From: JAENVU01 sp038250905 | GTDB taxonomy: Bacteria; Actinomycetota; Acidimicrobiia; IMCC26256; JAENVU01 | Direction of reading: 5' to 3' | Assembly: GCA_038250905.1 (NCBI GenBank) | Contig: JBBSBV010000018.1 | Coordinates: forward strand, 25,231 to 89,230 | DNA length: 64,000 nucleotides | Shown here: positions 42,701-50,847 of the stretch, piece after piece | How the letters are laid out: the number at the start of each line of letters is the position of its first letter | Position numbering within the stretch: position 1 is the stretch's first letter | The notes under the pieces: generated by a model | The model's input: the letters and a program-made list of their open reading frames with translations, nothing else | Database searches by the model: none | Told to the model about the DNA's origin: nothing | Position numbers and translations under genes: made by a program

Positions 42701-43579
42701 CGTGATCCCGGCCCGGTCGACCTCGGTCTGGACGGTGGTGACCAGGTCGTGCAGTGCGCGGGCCACCGCGTCGGGGCCTTCGGCGGCCATGAGTTCGTCG
42801 GTGCCGTCGAAATGACAGAACGCGATGCACACCAGGCGGTGTTCGGGCTCACCGCCGCCGGCGGTGAGATGGGCCCGGATCGCCGACGGCACGAAGAGGG
42901 TGAGGTCGAGATGCTCGGCGTCCCGGGTCCTCGGCGCCGGGTCCTCGGGGATACGGACCGCGATCCGCCGCAGGCGGATACCCGGCCCGAGCGGGGGCCC
43001 GACGAGGCGAGGATCGAGCGCCGCCGCAGTCGCGGCGCTGGCGACGATCTGGCCCGCGCTGGCCGCGCCCTCCATGGCCACGACGGTGCTCACGTCCTCG
43101 CCGGCGAGGATCAACTCGCGATGCGACGTGCCGACCAGGAAGCAGCCGAACGTGCCGGAGTGCACGCCGCCGGACATCCGGAGCTTGACGCGGCCGGCGC
43201 TCGTGTCGATCTCGCCGACGTGACCGAGCCGTTCCTGCATCGCGATGCCCGAGGTCGCCGCGCGCATCTCGTGGTCGGGCCCGGTGAACAGGATCAGGAG
43301 CGCGTCGCCGCCGAACTTGAGCAGGCTCCCGCCGGCCGCGTACGCGAGTGCGAGCAGCGCGCCGAAGCAGGCCTCGACGGCGTCGGTGACCTCTTCCGCG
43401 CCGAGCCGCCCGTGACGCGCGAGTCGTTCTGACATCTTGGTGAAGCCGGAGATGTCGACGAAGAGCAACGAACCGTCGATGAGTTGCCACGGACGCTCGT
43501 CCCGTCCGCGTGCCCACTCGATGGTGAGCCGGGGCAGGAACGGCAGGAGGGATCGGGAGTCGGGCCGGCTGACGACCAT
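39758..43579 (-). CDS. Soluble-adenylyl-cyclase-like protein: two cyclase domains, AAA-type NTPase, TPR
   Basis: This 1273-residue cytoplasmic protein has two class III cyclase domains in tandem. Domain 1 (about 35-180) keeps both metal aspartates, LLFVDISGFT (D42) and LLKFGGDALL (K88, D92), but lacks the Asn-x3-Arg pair. Domain 2 (about 248-390) has lost the metal residues (FCHFDG; His256 replaces Asp) but has MGDTVNLTARLM with N369 and R373. The two should form one composite active site, as in animal sAC. A P-loop NTPase follows (ELVGPAGMGKSR, 462-472; Walker B VMVVFEDAHWMDD), then winged-helix-like and TPR repeats to the end. It probably makes cAMP in response to an unknown signal. ATG 43579 follows GGGAG. 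Confidence 0.9.
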   Translation of the reverse strand: MVVSRPDSRSLLPFLPRLTIEWARGRDERPWQLIDGSLLFVDISGFTKMSERLARHGRLGAEEVTDAVEACFGALLALAYAAGGSLLKFGGDALLILFTGPDHEMRAATSGIAMQERLGHVGEIDTSAGRVKLRMSGGVHSGTFGCFLVGTSHRELILAGEDVSTVVAMEGAASAGQIVASAATAAALDPRLVGPPLGPGIRLRRIAVRIPEDPAPRTRDAEHLDLTLFVPSAIRAHLTAGGGEPEHRLVCIAFCHFDGTDELMAAEGPDAVARALHDLVTTVQTEVDRAGITFLASDVDHDGGKIILASGVPASTGQDVDALLGAVRRIADTPLALPLRIGVHRGPVFAGEVGPPYRRTFTIMGDTVNLTARLMAKAAPGEIVASPEILNPARTQFFTTPLEPFMVKGKRAPVVASTLGSTHRRETRTAVTLPLVGRDTELAVFDECLAAVRGGAGRAIELVGPAGMGKSRLTEELRTRGHDLPQLTVMCDPYEATTPYATFWWLLHDVLAQPPTADRAAVATALRAAVAWHCPELEPWIPLLGVPLDLDLPPTPEVEAIAPEFIPDKVRELTATFLNAALPESVMVVFEDAHWMDDASIAVLDRIIRAIPERSALVCTTRRADDTGYHLVDRDHTRSLTLTPLTTADAVNALIAATDSAPLRADDIALLADRAAGNPLFLEELLETLRAGGDVATLPDTVDALVTAQIDRLHPELRTLVRVASVLGQSFLLDELAALIADELPPPEHDVWEELKGILTFTGPGALRFRHALVRDAAYQELPYRRRRELHARAGDAIAGPLGDGAEAEAELLSLHYLHAQRFDDAWRFARVASNRAIAKYANSEAAELLERAINAARRGADVYAADLAEVWEQLGDVRERAGVYDEARRAYRTSRRLRGEDHARIAQILLKEAWIADRVGRASEAVRAVRRGLKVLEADETTAAQRIRVQLRAWYATVRQAQGRSAEAVTECLAAIAAAVAIGDAATEAQARSTLDWAYVSVGRGDLAVHSERALALYTELGDLSGQAQVLNNLGGFAYYDGRWSEAVDLYERARSLRVLTGNAVDAAMGTLNIGEVLIDQGHIDEAEQHFLEVSRAWRAADYRSGAPVAQMYLGRVAAARGRFDDALATFERAAAELDAIGADSDAVEVEIRTAECLLLAGQPAAAMESASSALRRDLALGSVVDHGPLLRIRAEALLAAGDDEGARQAVTGALDDAHARDASFEIARSLVVLAEVEQRAGNEVVAAEHRLAAEEIFDRLGVIVTPFGARR

Positions 43580-43830
43580 CGGCGAACGGCTCCCAGTCAG
43601 GCGGTGTCGCGTCGGCGCCGGGTGCGCGAGCCGTGGTGCATGGACGAAGGCTAGGACGCACTCGGCCATGTCGTCATGTCGGTCGTCTCGTCGGTCAAGG
43701 CCGTCAGCGGTCCGTCAGCCCCTCGACCCGGAACCGTTCCTCCCGGGCAATGCCGACGGAACGGCACGGTGTGATGGTGTTCCTGTCAACGGCGACGCAA
43801 CCTGAACTTCCCAAGAACGAAGGAGGCGTG

Positions 43831-43938
43831 ATGCAAGCACTTGGTGGCGGTGCCCACGGAGTCGCAGTGGCGACCCCGTGGTCACGGGAGGTGATGGCCC
43901 ATCGAGCGCGGCCGGCGATGCGGCATCCGCAACCCTAG
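43831..43938 (+). CDS. Possible 35-residue peptide with strong ribosome site
   Basis: A short ORF (MQALGGGAHGVAVATPWSRE at the start) follows a consensus AGGAGG four bases before its ATG, one of the best SD sequences in the window. It is basic and histidine-containing and ends about 145 bases before the nitroreductase start. It may be a leader peptide or small protein, or a chance ORF. No similarity is recognised. Confidence 0.35.
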   Translation: MQALGGGAHGVAVATPWSREVMAHRARPAMRHPQP

Positions 43939-44011
43939 AGATCAGTCGTTGTACCTCCCGTCCGCGTGACGCTGGCCGAGCGCCGACGAGAGGTGCAGTG
44001 CTCCACCGCCG

Positions 44012-44057
44012 AGTTGGCCGACCCTCGAGTCCCCCCAGCCGAAGGGGTCGGCCAACT
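44012..44057 (+). promoter_or_regulatory. Perfect 13-bp inverted repeat upstream of nitroreductase gene
   Basis: AGTTGGCCGACCC and its exact complement GGGTCGGCCAACT are separated by 20 bases, with outer bases also partly matched. The right arm ends 27 bases before the nitroreductase ATG. It could be an operator with two half-sites or an RNA hairpin in the leader. Confidence 0.55.
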
Positions 44058-44084
44058 TCCGGCGTTCGCTCTAACTTCCTCCGC

Positions 44085-44789
44085 ATGGATCTGCATGCGG
44101 CTCTCACGACCACCGGCGCGATCAGGGACTTCACCGACGAGCCCGTGGACGATGCGACGGTGGCTCGCATTCTCGATGTCGCCCGGTTCGCGCCGAGCGG
44201 CGGGAACCGCCAGGGCTGGCGTGTCCTCGTGATCAAGGACCCGGCGCTCCGGATCGGGCTCCGCGATCTCTATCTCACCGGGTGGTACGAGTACCTCGCG
44301 ATGCGCGCCGCAGGGTTGACGCCGTGGTCGCCGCTCGCCGACCGGTCCGTCGAAGCCGCCGCCACGACCGCGGCCGCCGACATCGCGGCGGCCGCGTCGC
44401 CCGACGGATTCGCCGAGCGACTCGACCGGGTACCGGTGCTGCTCGCCGTCGTGGTCGACCTGGGCGAACTCGCGGCCGTCGACCGGGATCTCGACCGCTA
44501 CACGTTCGCCGGCGCCGCGTCGGTGTACCCGTTCGCGTGGAGTGTCCTGCTCGCGGCGCGCGACGTCGGTCTGGGCGGGGTGCTCACGACCATGGTGATC
44601 CGCGAGGAGCCCGCCGCGAGCGAGTTGCTCGGGGTGCCCGATGGCCATGCCATCGCCGCGCTGATCGCGCTCGGTCACCCGACGCGAACGTTCTCCAAGC
44701 TCACCCGGGCCGAGGTGGACTCGTTCACGACCGTGGACCGGTTCGACGGCGCCCCGTTCGACCCCATTCTTTCCGACACCGGCCGATGA
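44085..44789 (+). CDS. Nitroreductase-family FMN protein
   Basis: This 234-residue protein of the FMN-dependent nitroreductase fold has the N-terminal AIRDFTDEPVDDATVARIL and FAPSGGNRQGWRV motifs that bind FMN. The C-terminal GLGGVLTTMVIREEPAASELL and ALGHPTRT lie at the flavin phosphate. Such proteins reduce nitroaromatics, quinones or enones, or act in dehalogenation or flavin destruction. Its stop overlaps the next start (ATGA). It begins a cluster with LOG-like, monooxygenase and enoyl-CoA hydratase genes, which suggests a catabolic redox role. Confidence 0.85.
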   Translation: MDLHAALTTTGAIRDFTDEPVDDATVARILDVARFAPSGGNRQGWRVLVIKDPALRIGLRDLYLTGWYEYLAMRAAGLTPWSPLADRSVEAAATTAAADIAAAASPDGFAERLDRVPVLLAVVVDLGELAAVDRDLDRYTFAGAASVYPFAWSVLLAARDVGLGGVLTTMVIREEPAASELLGVPDGHAIAALIALGHPTRTFSKLTRAEVDSFTTVDRFDGAPFDPILSDTGR

Positions 44790-45970
44790 TCGAGATCACT
44801 GACGCCGCCACGTTGCGGACGCGGCTCGACGCGGACGAGTCGATGGTGGACGTGGTCGTCCAGAACGTGGACGTCGACGGTGCGGTCGACCGGTTGCTCG
44901 TCCACCCGTTGGACCGGAGCTACTTCTTCGGCTGTACCGGTCGTCCCGGCCAGCTCGAACAGTTGATGATGGCCGGCGCGCTGGTGTTCCCGCGGCTGCA
45001 GGGACTCCCGTTCGACACGTACCGCACCGAGCTGTACCGGCCGGACGAACTCTTCGCCGGCTTCGTGCCCAGCGACCCGTGCTCCTACTGCGACACGCCC
45101 GACGCCGCGATCTACGACTACTGGTCCGCGACGGGCGGACCGGTCGCCGACTCCATGGTGCACGCGCTGGTCCGGCGACTCCACGACCACGCCATCACCG
45201 ACGCACTCACCGCGTTCCTGGCTGACGACGGGCGAAGCCGGCGCGCCGTCGCGGTCATGGGCGGCCACGACCTCGCGCGCGCGGCCGACGGTCCGTTCGC
45301 CGAAATCGCCCGGCTCGCCCGGACGCTGACGCGTGACGGGTTCCTGCTGGTGAGCGGGGGTGGACCGGGGGCGATGGAGGCGACCCATCTCGGTGCGTGG
45401 TTCGCCAGCGCACCCGACGAACGGCTCGACGCCGCGCTGGCGACCCTGGCGCTCGCCCCGCGGTTCGACGACTTCGATTTCGTGACCCAGGCGTTCGCCG
45501 TGGTGCAGGAGAACTCCGATGTCGTCCCGGCCCCGAGTCTCGGCATTCCGACCTGGCTGTACGGACACGAACCCCCGACCATCTTCGCCACCCACATCGC
45601 GAAGTACTTCGACAACAGCCTGCGCGAGGACGGACTCGTCTCGGTCGCCCGGCGCGGGATCGTGTTCGCCCCCGGCGGCCCCGGCACGGTGCAGGAGATG
45701 TTCCAGGACGCGGCACAGAACAGCTATTTCGCTCTGGGCGAAGCGAGCCCGATGGTGCTCCTCGGCATCGACTTCTGGACGAACGCGGTGCCCGCGGTGA
45801 GCCTGCTCCGCGCCATCGACCCGTCGTCGCCGTGGCACGACATCGTCTCGGTCGTCGACACCGGCGCCGAGGCGGCCGCCGTGCTGCAGGCACAGCGGCC
45901 GATCGGGCGGCCTGCGGAACCGTGGTCGTTCTGTAAGGCGCATTGCCAGCCGGCACCGGTGTCGGGCTGA
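44786..45970 (+). CDS. LOG-family (lysine decarboxylase-like) Rossmann protein
   Basis: This 394-residue protein has the LOG fold motifs SGGGPGAMEATHLGA and FAPGGPGTVQEMFQDAAQ (PGGxGTxxE). These mark nucleotide 5'-monophosphate phosphoribohydrolases such as cytokinin-activating LOG. It is much longer than simple LOG proteins (around 190 residues), with an N-terminal extension of about 140 residues that contains a CSYCDTPDAA segment. It resembles the larger Rossmann nucleotide-binding subgroup. A four-base overlap couples it to the nitroreductase. The substrate is unknown. Confidence 0.82.
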   Translation: MIEITDAATLRTRLDADESMVDVVVQNVDVDGAVDRLLVHPLDRSYFFGCTGRPGQLEQLMMAGALVFPRLQGLPFDTYRTELYRPDELFAGFVPSDPCSYCDTPDAAIYDYWSATGGPVADSMVHALVRRLHDHAITDALTAFLADDGRSRRAVAVMGGHDLARAADGPFAEIARLARTLTRDGFLLVSGGGPGAMEATHLGAWFASAPDERLDAALATLALAPRFDDFDFVTQAFAVVQENSDVVPAPSLGIPTWLYGHEPPTIFATHIAKYFDNSLREDGLVSVARRGIVFAPGGPGTVQEMFQDAAQNSYFALGEASPMVLLGIDFWTNAVPAVSLLRAIDPSSPWHDIVSVVDTGAEAAAVLQAQRPIGRPAEPWSFCKAHCQPAPVSG

Positions 45971-46036
45971 CTCGAGGCCGACCCGGCGGGTCGCCGGCGG
46001 GCGCCTCTCGCCGACCGCGTGTGAAACTGCTCCGCG

Positions 46037-47959
46037 ATGCGATTCGACCCTGCCCCGTTGCCGATCACCGAGACCGACGCCGAGATCCTGACCGCGTTGG
46101 CCGACGTCGAGACGCCGCCGCTCCTGGCCGCCGTCGCGGCGCTCACCGGTGACTTTTCGTTGCTGCGACCCGATCTCGCACCCCAGGCATCCCAGTCGTT
46201 CGACCCGACCGGCGGCGTCTCCCCCGAGCAGGCCACCGCGGCACGGGAACTGGCGGCCGCGGCGCTGGGTCGGTACCGCGATGCCGGCTGCGTCCCGGCC
46301 GGCCCGCCCGATCCCGCCTCGATCCGAGCCGCGCTCGAGTTCCTGGCGGGGGCGAGCGTCGAGTCCGACTACATCGAGCTCATGACCGAGGAGTTGGCGA
46401 TCGACGGGGTCGACCGGCGCGCGCCGGGGTGGGATCTCGCGTCGATGACCCCCGACCGCGATCTGCGCGTGGTGATCATCGGCGCGGGAATGTCGGGCAT
46501 CGTGGCCGCGCACCGCCTGGGCCAGGCCGGCATCCCCTACGTGATCCTGGAGAAGAACTCCGACGTCGGTGGCACCTGGTTGGAGAACCGGTACCCGGGG
46601 TGTCGCGTCGACGTGCCGAACCACTTCTACAGCTACTCGTTCGCGCAGACGAGCGAGTGGCCGCAGTACTTCTCCACCCAGGGCGTGCTGCTCGACTACT
46701 TCCGTGCGTGCGCCGACGAACTCGACATCCGTCCCCACGTCGAGTTCGACACGGAGGTGGTCGACGCCACATGGAGCGATGACGATTCGGCGTGGAACGT
46801 GACCGTCCGGCGCGCCGACGGCAGCACCGAGGTCGTCGTCGGCCACGCACTCGTGAGCGCCGTAGGCCAGCTCAACCGACCCAACTTCCCCGCCATCCCC
46901 GGCATCGACCGGTTCGAGGGGTCCTCGTTCCACTCGGCGCGTTGGGATTCGTCGGTCGACCTGACGGGCAAGCGGGTCGCGATCATCGGGACCGGTGCGA
47001 GCGCGGCGCAGTTCATCCCCGCGGTCGCACAGGTCGCCGGACATCTGACCGTGTTCCAGCGCACGCCCCCGTGGTTGATCGAGACGCCGAACTATCACGA
47101 CGACCTGCCCGCCGGCGCGCGCTGGCTCCTCGACCACGTGCCCGGGTTCGCCCACTGGGATCGGGTCTGGGTGTTCTGGCGCTCGCACGAGGTGCTCGTG
47201 CCGATGGCGGCGGTCGACGAGAGCTGGGAATCCGAGGAATCCGTCAGCCTCATGAACGATCTCGTGCGGCAGGTCTTCACCGAGTACTACCGGGCGCAGT
47301 TCCCCGACCCCGAGATGTTCGAGAAGGTCCTGCCGAAGTACCCGCCGTTCTCGAAGCGGTTCGTGCGGGACAACGGCATCTGGGCCCGCACGTTTGCGCG
47401 CGACGACGTCGAGCTCGACGTCGGTGCCATCGGCGCGATCACCGAGTCCGGCATCGCGATGGCCGACGGAACGCGGCACGACTTCGACGTGATCATCTAC
47501 GGCACCGGGTTCCAGGCGTCGAGTTTCCTGACGCCGATGACGGTGCACGGGACCGGCGGGAAGGATCTGCACTCGTCGTGGGACGGTGAGGCGCGTGCGT
47601 ACCTCGGACTCACCATCCCCGACTTCCCGAACTTCTTCCTGATGTACGGGCCGAACACCAACATCGTCATCAACGGCAGCATCATCTACTTCTCCGAACT
47701 CGAGGCGCGGTACATCGTCGAGAGTCTCCGGATGCTGCTCGAACACGGGGCGGCTTCCATGAGCGTGAGTGTCGACGTGCACGACGCGTACAACGCGACC
47801 GTGGATGCCGCCAACGCCCGCATGGCGTGGGGCGCGGCCCACGTGAACACCTGGTACAAGAACGCGAGTGGCCGTGTCACCCAGAACTGGCCGTTCTCGC
47901 TGCTCGAGTTCTGGCAGCGGACCCGCCATCCGAACCCCGACGACTACGTGCTCCGATAG
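46037..47959 (+). CDS. Baeyer-Villiger-type flavin monooxygenase
   Basis: This 640-residue FAD/NADPH monooxygenase has the first Rossmann motif VVIIGAGMSGIVAA (145-158), GGTWLENRYPGCRVDVPNHFYSYSF, the type I BVMO fingerprint FEGSSFHSARWD (293-304), the second Rossmann motif VAIIGTGASAAQFIP and YGTGFQASSF. These enzymes insert oxygen next to a ketone to make esters or lactones. About 140 extra residues precede the FAD domain, a feature of some long actinobacterial BVMOs. It lies between the LOG-like and enoyl-CoA hydratase genes. Confidence 0.93.
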   Translation: MRFDPAPLPITETDAEILTALADVETPPLLAAVAALTGDFSLLRPDLAPQASQSFDPTGGVSPEQATAARELAAAALGRYRDAGCVPAGPPDPASIRAALEFLAGASVESDYIELMTEELAIDGVDRRAPGWDLASMTPDRDLRVVIIGAGMSGIVAAHRLGQAGIPYVILEKNSDVGGTWLENRYPGCRVDVPNHFYSYSFAQTSEWPQYFSTQGVLLDYFRACADELDIRPHVEFDTEVVDATWSDDDSAWNVTVRRADGSTEVVVGHALVSAVGQLNRPNFPAIPGIDRFEGSSFHSARWDSSVDLTGKRVAIIGTGASAAQFIPAVAQVAGHLTVFQRTPPWLIETPNYHDDLPAGARWLLDHVPGFAHWDRVWVFWRSHEVLVPMAAVDESWESEESVSLMNDLVRQVFTEYYRAQFPDPEMFEKVLPKYPPFSKRFVRDNGIWARTFARDDVELDVGAIGAITESGIAMADGTRHDFDVIIYGTGFQASSFLTPMTVHGTGGKDLHSSWDGEARAYLGLTIPDFPNFFLMYGPNTNIVINGSIIYFSELEARYIVESLRMLLEHGAASMSVSVDVHDAYNATVDAANARMAWGAAHVNTWYKNASGRVTQNWPFSLLEFWQRTRHPNPDDYVLR

Positions 47960-48030
47960 CCGAGGGCGAGTCCGGTCGTCCCGGACGCGTATGGTGCCCG
48001 GCGTCGTCGACCGATCGAGAAGGAACCGGC

Positions 48031-48744
48031 ATGAGTCAGAGCGGGAGTGAGTTCGTCGCCTACGACGTACGCGACGGTGTCGCCTGGGCCCGGATCGGGC
48101 ACGGCAAGGCCAACGCGCTGTCGTCCGAGGTCCTGACCGCGCTCGGGCAGTGCCTCACCCTCGCCGAGGGCGACGCCGAGGTGGGCGCGCTCTGCATCAC
48201 GGGCAAGCCCGGCTTCCTCACCGGCGGGTTCGATCTCTCGGTGATGAAGTCCGGTGATGCGAAGGCGATGGTCGCGCTCGTGTCCGACGGAGGAGCGCTG
48301 TTCACGCGCCTCTTCGCCTCCGGTCTGCCGGTCGTGGTGGCGTGCCCGGGTCACGCAGTGGCGGCCGGCGCGTTGCTCTGTCTCGCCGCCGACGAGCGCA
48401 TCGGTGCCGACGGTTCCTTCCAGATCGGGCTCATCGAGACCCAGATCGGCATGGTGCTCCCGCGCTGGGCGATCGAGTTCGCCGAGGAACGGTTGAGCCG
48501 CCGGCACTTCCAGACCGCGGTGGTGGGTGCGCGCATGTACGCACCTGCGGGGGCGCGGGACGCCGGCTACTTCGACGCGGTGGTCGCACCCGACGAGTTG
48601 GACGACGCGGCGCAGGCGGCGGCGAAGGCGTGGGCCGCGTTGCCCGCGGCCACGTACGCGGGCCAGGTCACCCAGGTGCGGGGCGCGCGCATCGAGAGGC
48701 TCGAGGCCGCGATCGCGGCCGACCGCGCCGCCGCGGGGCGCTGA
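48031..48744 (+). CDS. Enoyl-CoA hydratase/isomerase family protein
   Basis: This 237-residue crotonase-fold protein has an N-terminal YDVRDGVAWARIGHGKANALSSEVL and the oxyanion-hole segments ITGKPGFLTGGFDL and CPGHAVAAGALLCLAADERIG. The second catalytic region (QIGLIETQIGM) shows the Glu of hydratases. It would hydrate or isomerise an enoyl-CoA in beta-oxidation. ATG 48031 follows AAGGAA. A hairpin terminator lies beyond the stop. It may act downstream of the monooxygenase. Confidence 0.88.
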   Translation: MSQSGSEFVAYDVRDGVAWARIGHGKANALSSEVLTALGQCLTLAEGDAEVGALCITGKPGFLTGGFDLSVMKSGDAKAMVALVSDGGALFTRLFASGLPVVVACPGHAVAAGALLCLAADERIGADGSFQIGLIETQIGMVLPRWAIEFAEERLSRRHFQTAVVGARMYAPAGARDAGYFDAVVAPDELDDAAQAAAKAWAALPAATYAGQVTQVRGARIERLEAAIAADRAAAGR

Positions 48745-48764
48745 GTCGCCGAGCCCGAACCACC

Positions 48765-48784
48765 ACCCGGCGAGGTCGCCGGGT
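48765..48784. terminator. Bidirectional hairpin between convergent genes
   Basis: A perfect 8-bp stem ACCCGGCG-AGGT-CGCCGGGT lies between the enoyl-CoA hydratase gene and the convergent secreted-protein gene. It can serve both directions. Confidence 0.7.
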
Positions 48785-48787
48785 CGG

Positions 48788-50725
48788 TCAGTAGGTGATG
48801 ACGAGCTGCGGCTGGTTGGCCGATTCGCGGCTCGCGAAGGTCACCATGTCGGTGGTCGGGTTGGTGGACGCGAAGGTGAAGGTGCCGTTGCCCGAGATCT
48901 GCGCGGTGACGTCGATCTCGACCCATTGGCCGACCGGGACCGCCCCGACGGTCGTGAACGGCGACCCGGTGAGCGCAGGGGCGTTGTTCCAGTTGAGCGT
49001 CGTCTCGGTCCAACTCCCGGAGGGGGAGAACCAGTTCCCGCCGCTGGTCCCGGCGTTGGTGACGAAGAGCCGCAGCTTGGCCGACGCCGGGGCACCGCCG
49101 AGGCCCGAGACGTTGAACTGGAAGTACGGGTGGTACTCGTAGGTCCCGTTGAACCCCAACATCTTGAGGTCCGTGTACGTGGCGTAGTTCTTGGTAGGCG
49201 ACGACTTGCTCACGTATGAGTCGGCCACCGGGTTCAGGGTGGTCGTCGCGGCGGTCGCACTCACGACGACGCTCTTGGTGATCGAGTCGGTCCCGGAACC
49301 GTTGGAGACCGTCAGGGTCACCGGGTAGCTCGCGGCACCGGCGAACGTGTGGGAGGGGTTCGCCCCCGTGCTGTCGACCGTGCCGTTGTTGTCGAAGTCC
49401 CACGCCCAACTGGTGGGCGGTCCGGTCGAGGTGTCGGTGAAGTTGACGGTGAACGGTGGGCTCGCGGCGGCCGTGGACGAGAAGTTCGCGACCGGCGACG
49501 CGGGCGGGGCCGGTGGGTTCACGTGCACCGACTGGGTCACCGGCAGGCTGTTCCCGCCGGCGTTCGACGCGGTGTGTTTGACCGTGAAGTCACCGGAACC
49601 CGAGAAGGTGAACGACGGGTTCTTCGCGGTGCTGTCGACGGTGCCGTTGTTGTCGAAGTCCCAGGTCCATCCGGTCGGTGAGTTGGTCGAGGTGTCGGTG
49701 AACTGGATCGTGTAGTCAGGACTGGCGGACTGCGCGGTGGTGAACGACGCGACCGGGGCCGGGCCGGAACCGCAACACACGTCGAACACGAACACCGCGT
49801 AACGCAACGGATCGTTCGTCTGGCGACCGTCGTACCCGTCGCCGACGTAGAACTGGTCGTTGATGAGTTCGACCGAACGGCTGTCCTTCATGCCGAAGGG
49901 TGAGAGGTTGATGTCCCAACCGGTGAACAGCTTCTTCGCGTTCCAGTCGATTCGCAGCAGGTGGACCTTGCTGTTGACGACGTACAACTCGGATCCGTCG
50001 GTGGAGAATCCCATGCCGTAGATGCCGGAGACGCCGCTGATGCTGAACGTGGATCCGGCGACGTTGGTCCTGTAGTCGTAGGTGCGGATGTTCGAGCCGA
50101 CGCCGACGTAGAGCTTGTTGTCCTGGGGACTCCAGTCCGATGCCGTGAAGTCGGAGCCGGCGGCGAGTGGCTGGTACGACTCCGGGTGGAAGGTGTGGTC
50201 GGCGCCGCGTCGGAGCCGGTAGGCCGTCGGCAGGACCGAACTCTTGCAGCACTTGCCGGAGAACACGTAGATCGTGTCGGTTGAACGGTCGTACGACGCG
50301 GACTCGATGTCGGGGTCGCGGTTCGCCCCCGCGGTGGCACCCGTTCCGCTGTCGGTCGACGCGTTGTATTGCTTCGTCGCCTGCCACGTCGCATCGCGGA
50401 TGCTCGACTTGAGCGCGCCGGTGTACGGGTCGATCTCCCACGCGGCCCGGCCGTTGTCCTCGACCAGCCAGAGCGAGTCGGTACCGCCGATGTTCGGATG
50501 CGCAGGATCGTTCGGCACGAGGGTCGAGCCTTCGCTGTCGCGCATCAACGAACTCGTTCCGGCGAACGGTGTGGTCCGGATGGTGTGGTTCAACGTGAGA
50601 CTCGGCGTGGTCGTGTTGGGCAACGCCCCGGCCGTGGCCTCACCCACGACGGGGAGCGCGGCTCCGACCAATCCGAGGGTCAGCGCGACGCGTACGACGA
50701 CCGACCGAAAACTTGCCCGTGACAT
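48788..50725 (-). CDS. Secreted propeller protein with two PKD domains and a CBM-like domain
   Basis: This 645-residue exported protein has a signal peptide ending near EATAGA. A propeller-like N-terminal domain of about 300 residues (IYVFSGKCCKSSVLP, GMGFSTDGSELYVV) is followed by two PKD domains (FTDTSTNSPTGWTWDFDNNG and FTDTSTGPPTSWAWDFDNNG). The C-terminal domain resembles CBM96/DNRLRE modules (YVSKSSPTKNYATYTDLKMLG). It probably binds polysaccharide or other surface material. Divergent placement from an endoglycoceramidase-like gene hints at joint action on glycoconjugates. No catalytic residues are obvious. Confidence 0.82.
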   Translation of the reverse strand: MSRASFRSVVVRVALTLGLVGAALPVVGEATAGALPNTTTPSLTLNHTIRTTPFAGTSSLMRDSEGSTLVPNDPAHPNIGGTDSLWLVEDNGRAAWEIDPYTGALKSSIRDATWQATKQYNASTDSGTGATAGANRDPDIESASYDRSTDTIYVFSGKCCKSSVLPTAYRLRRGADHTFHPESYQPLAAGSDFTASDWSPQDNKLYVGVGSNIRTYDYRTNVAGSTFSISGVSGIYGMGFSTDGSELYVVNSKVHLLRIDWNAKKLFTGWDINLSPFGMKDSRSVELINDQFYVGDGYDGRQTNDPLRYAVFVFDVCCGSGPAPVASFTTAQSASPDYTIQFTDTSTNSPTGWTWDFDNNGTVDSTAKNPSFTFSGSGDFTVKHTASNAGGNSLPVTQSVHVNPPAPPASPVANFSSTAAASPPFTVNFTDTSTGPPTSWAWDFDNNGTVDSTGANPSHTFAGAASYPVTLTVSNGSGTDSITKSVVVSATAATTTLNPVADSYVSKSSPTKNYATYTDLKMLGFNGTYEYHPYFQFNVSGLGGAPASAKLRLFVTNAGTSGGNWFSPSGSWTETTLNWNNAPALTGSPFTTVGAVPVGQWVEIDVTAQISGNGTFTFASTNPTTDMVTFASRESANQPQLVITY

Positions 50726-50847
50726 TGTCCGTCCTCCCGTGCAGCCGCCCGACTGCGCGGTCGAACCTTCCCACGGATCGACAAACGCGGCAAGTACCAG
50801 GAACCGGCTGATTGCCCTTTTGGGTCATGCGCCCTAGCTTCCCCGCC

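Larger units (their letters stand above)
43580..44084. other. 505-bp divergent intergenic region
   Basis: This region between the divergent cyclase and nitroreductase genes contains a small ORF with an excellent SD (43831-43938) and a perfect 13-bp inverted repeat just before the nitroreductase gene (44012-44057). Promoters for both directions are expected here. Longer frames in it are antisense or lack normal codon bias, so no larger gene is called. Confidence 0.6.

Noticed and set aside
39827..43432. 1201-codon plus-strand frame antisense to the cyclase gene
   Set aside because: Composition (Arg/Val/Gly/Asp rich) and lack of motifs mark it as a shadow of the sAC-like gene.
44675..47929. 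1084-codon minus-strand frame across the nitroreductase-monooxygenase cluster
   Set aside because: It is antisense to three genes with strong family motifs and has no recognisable domain; high GC removes stops in this frame.
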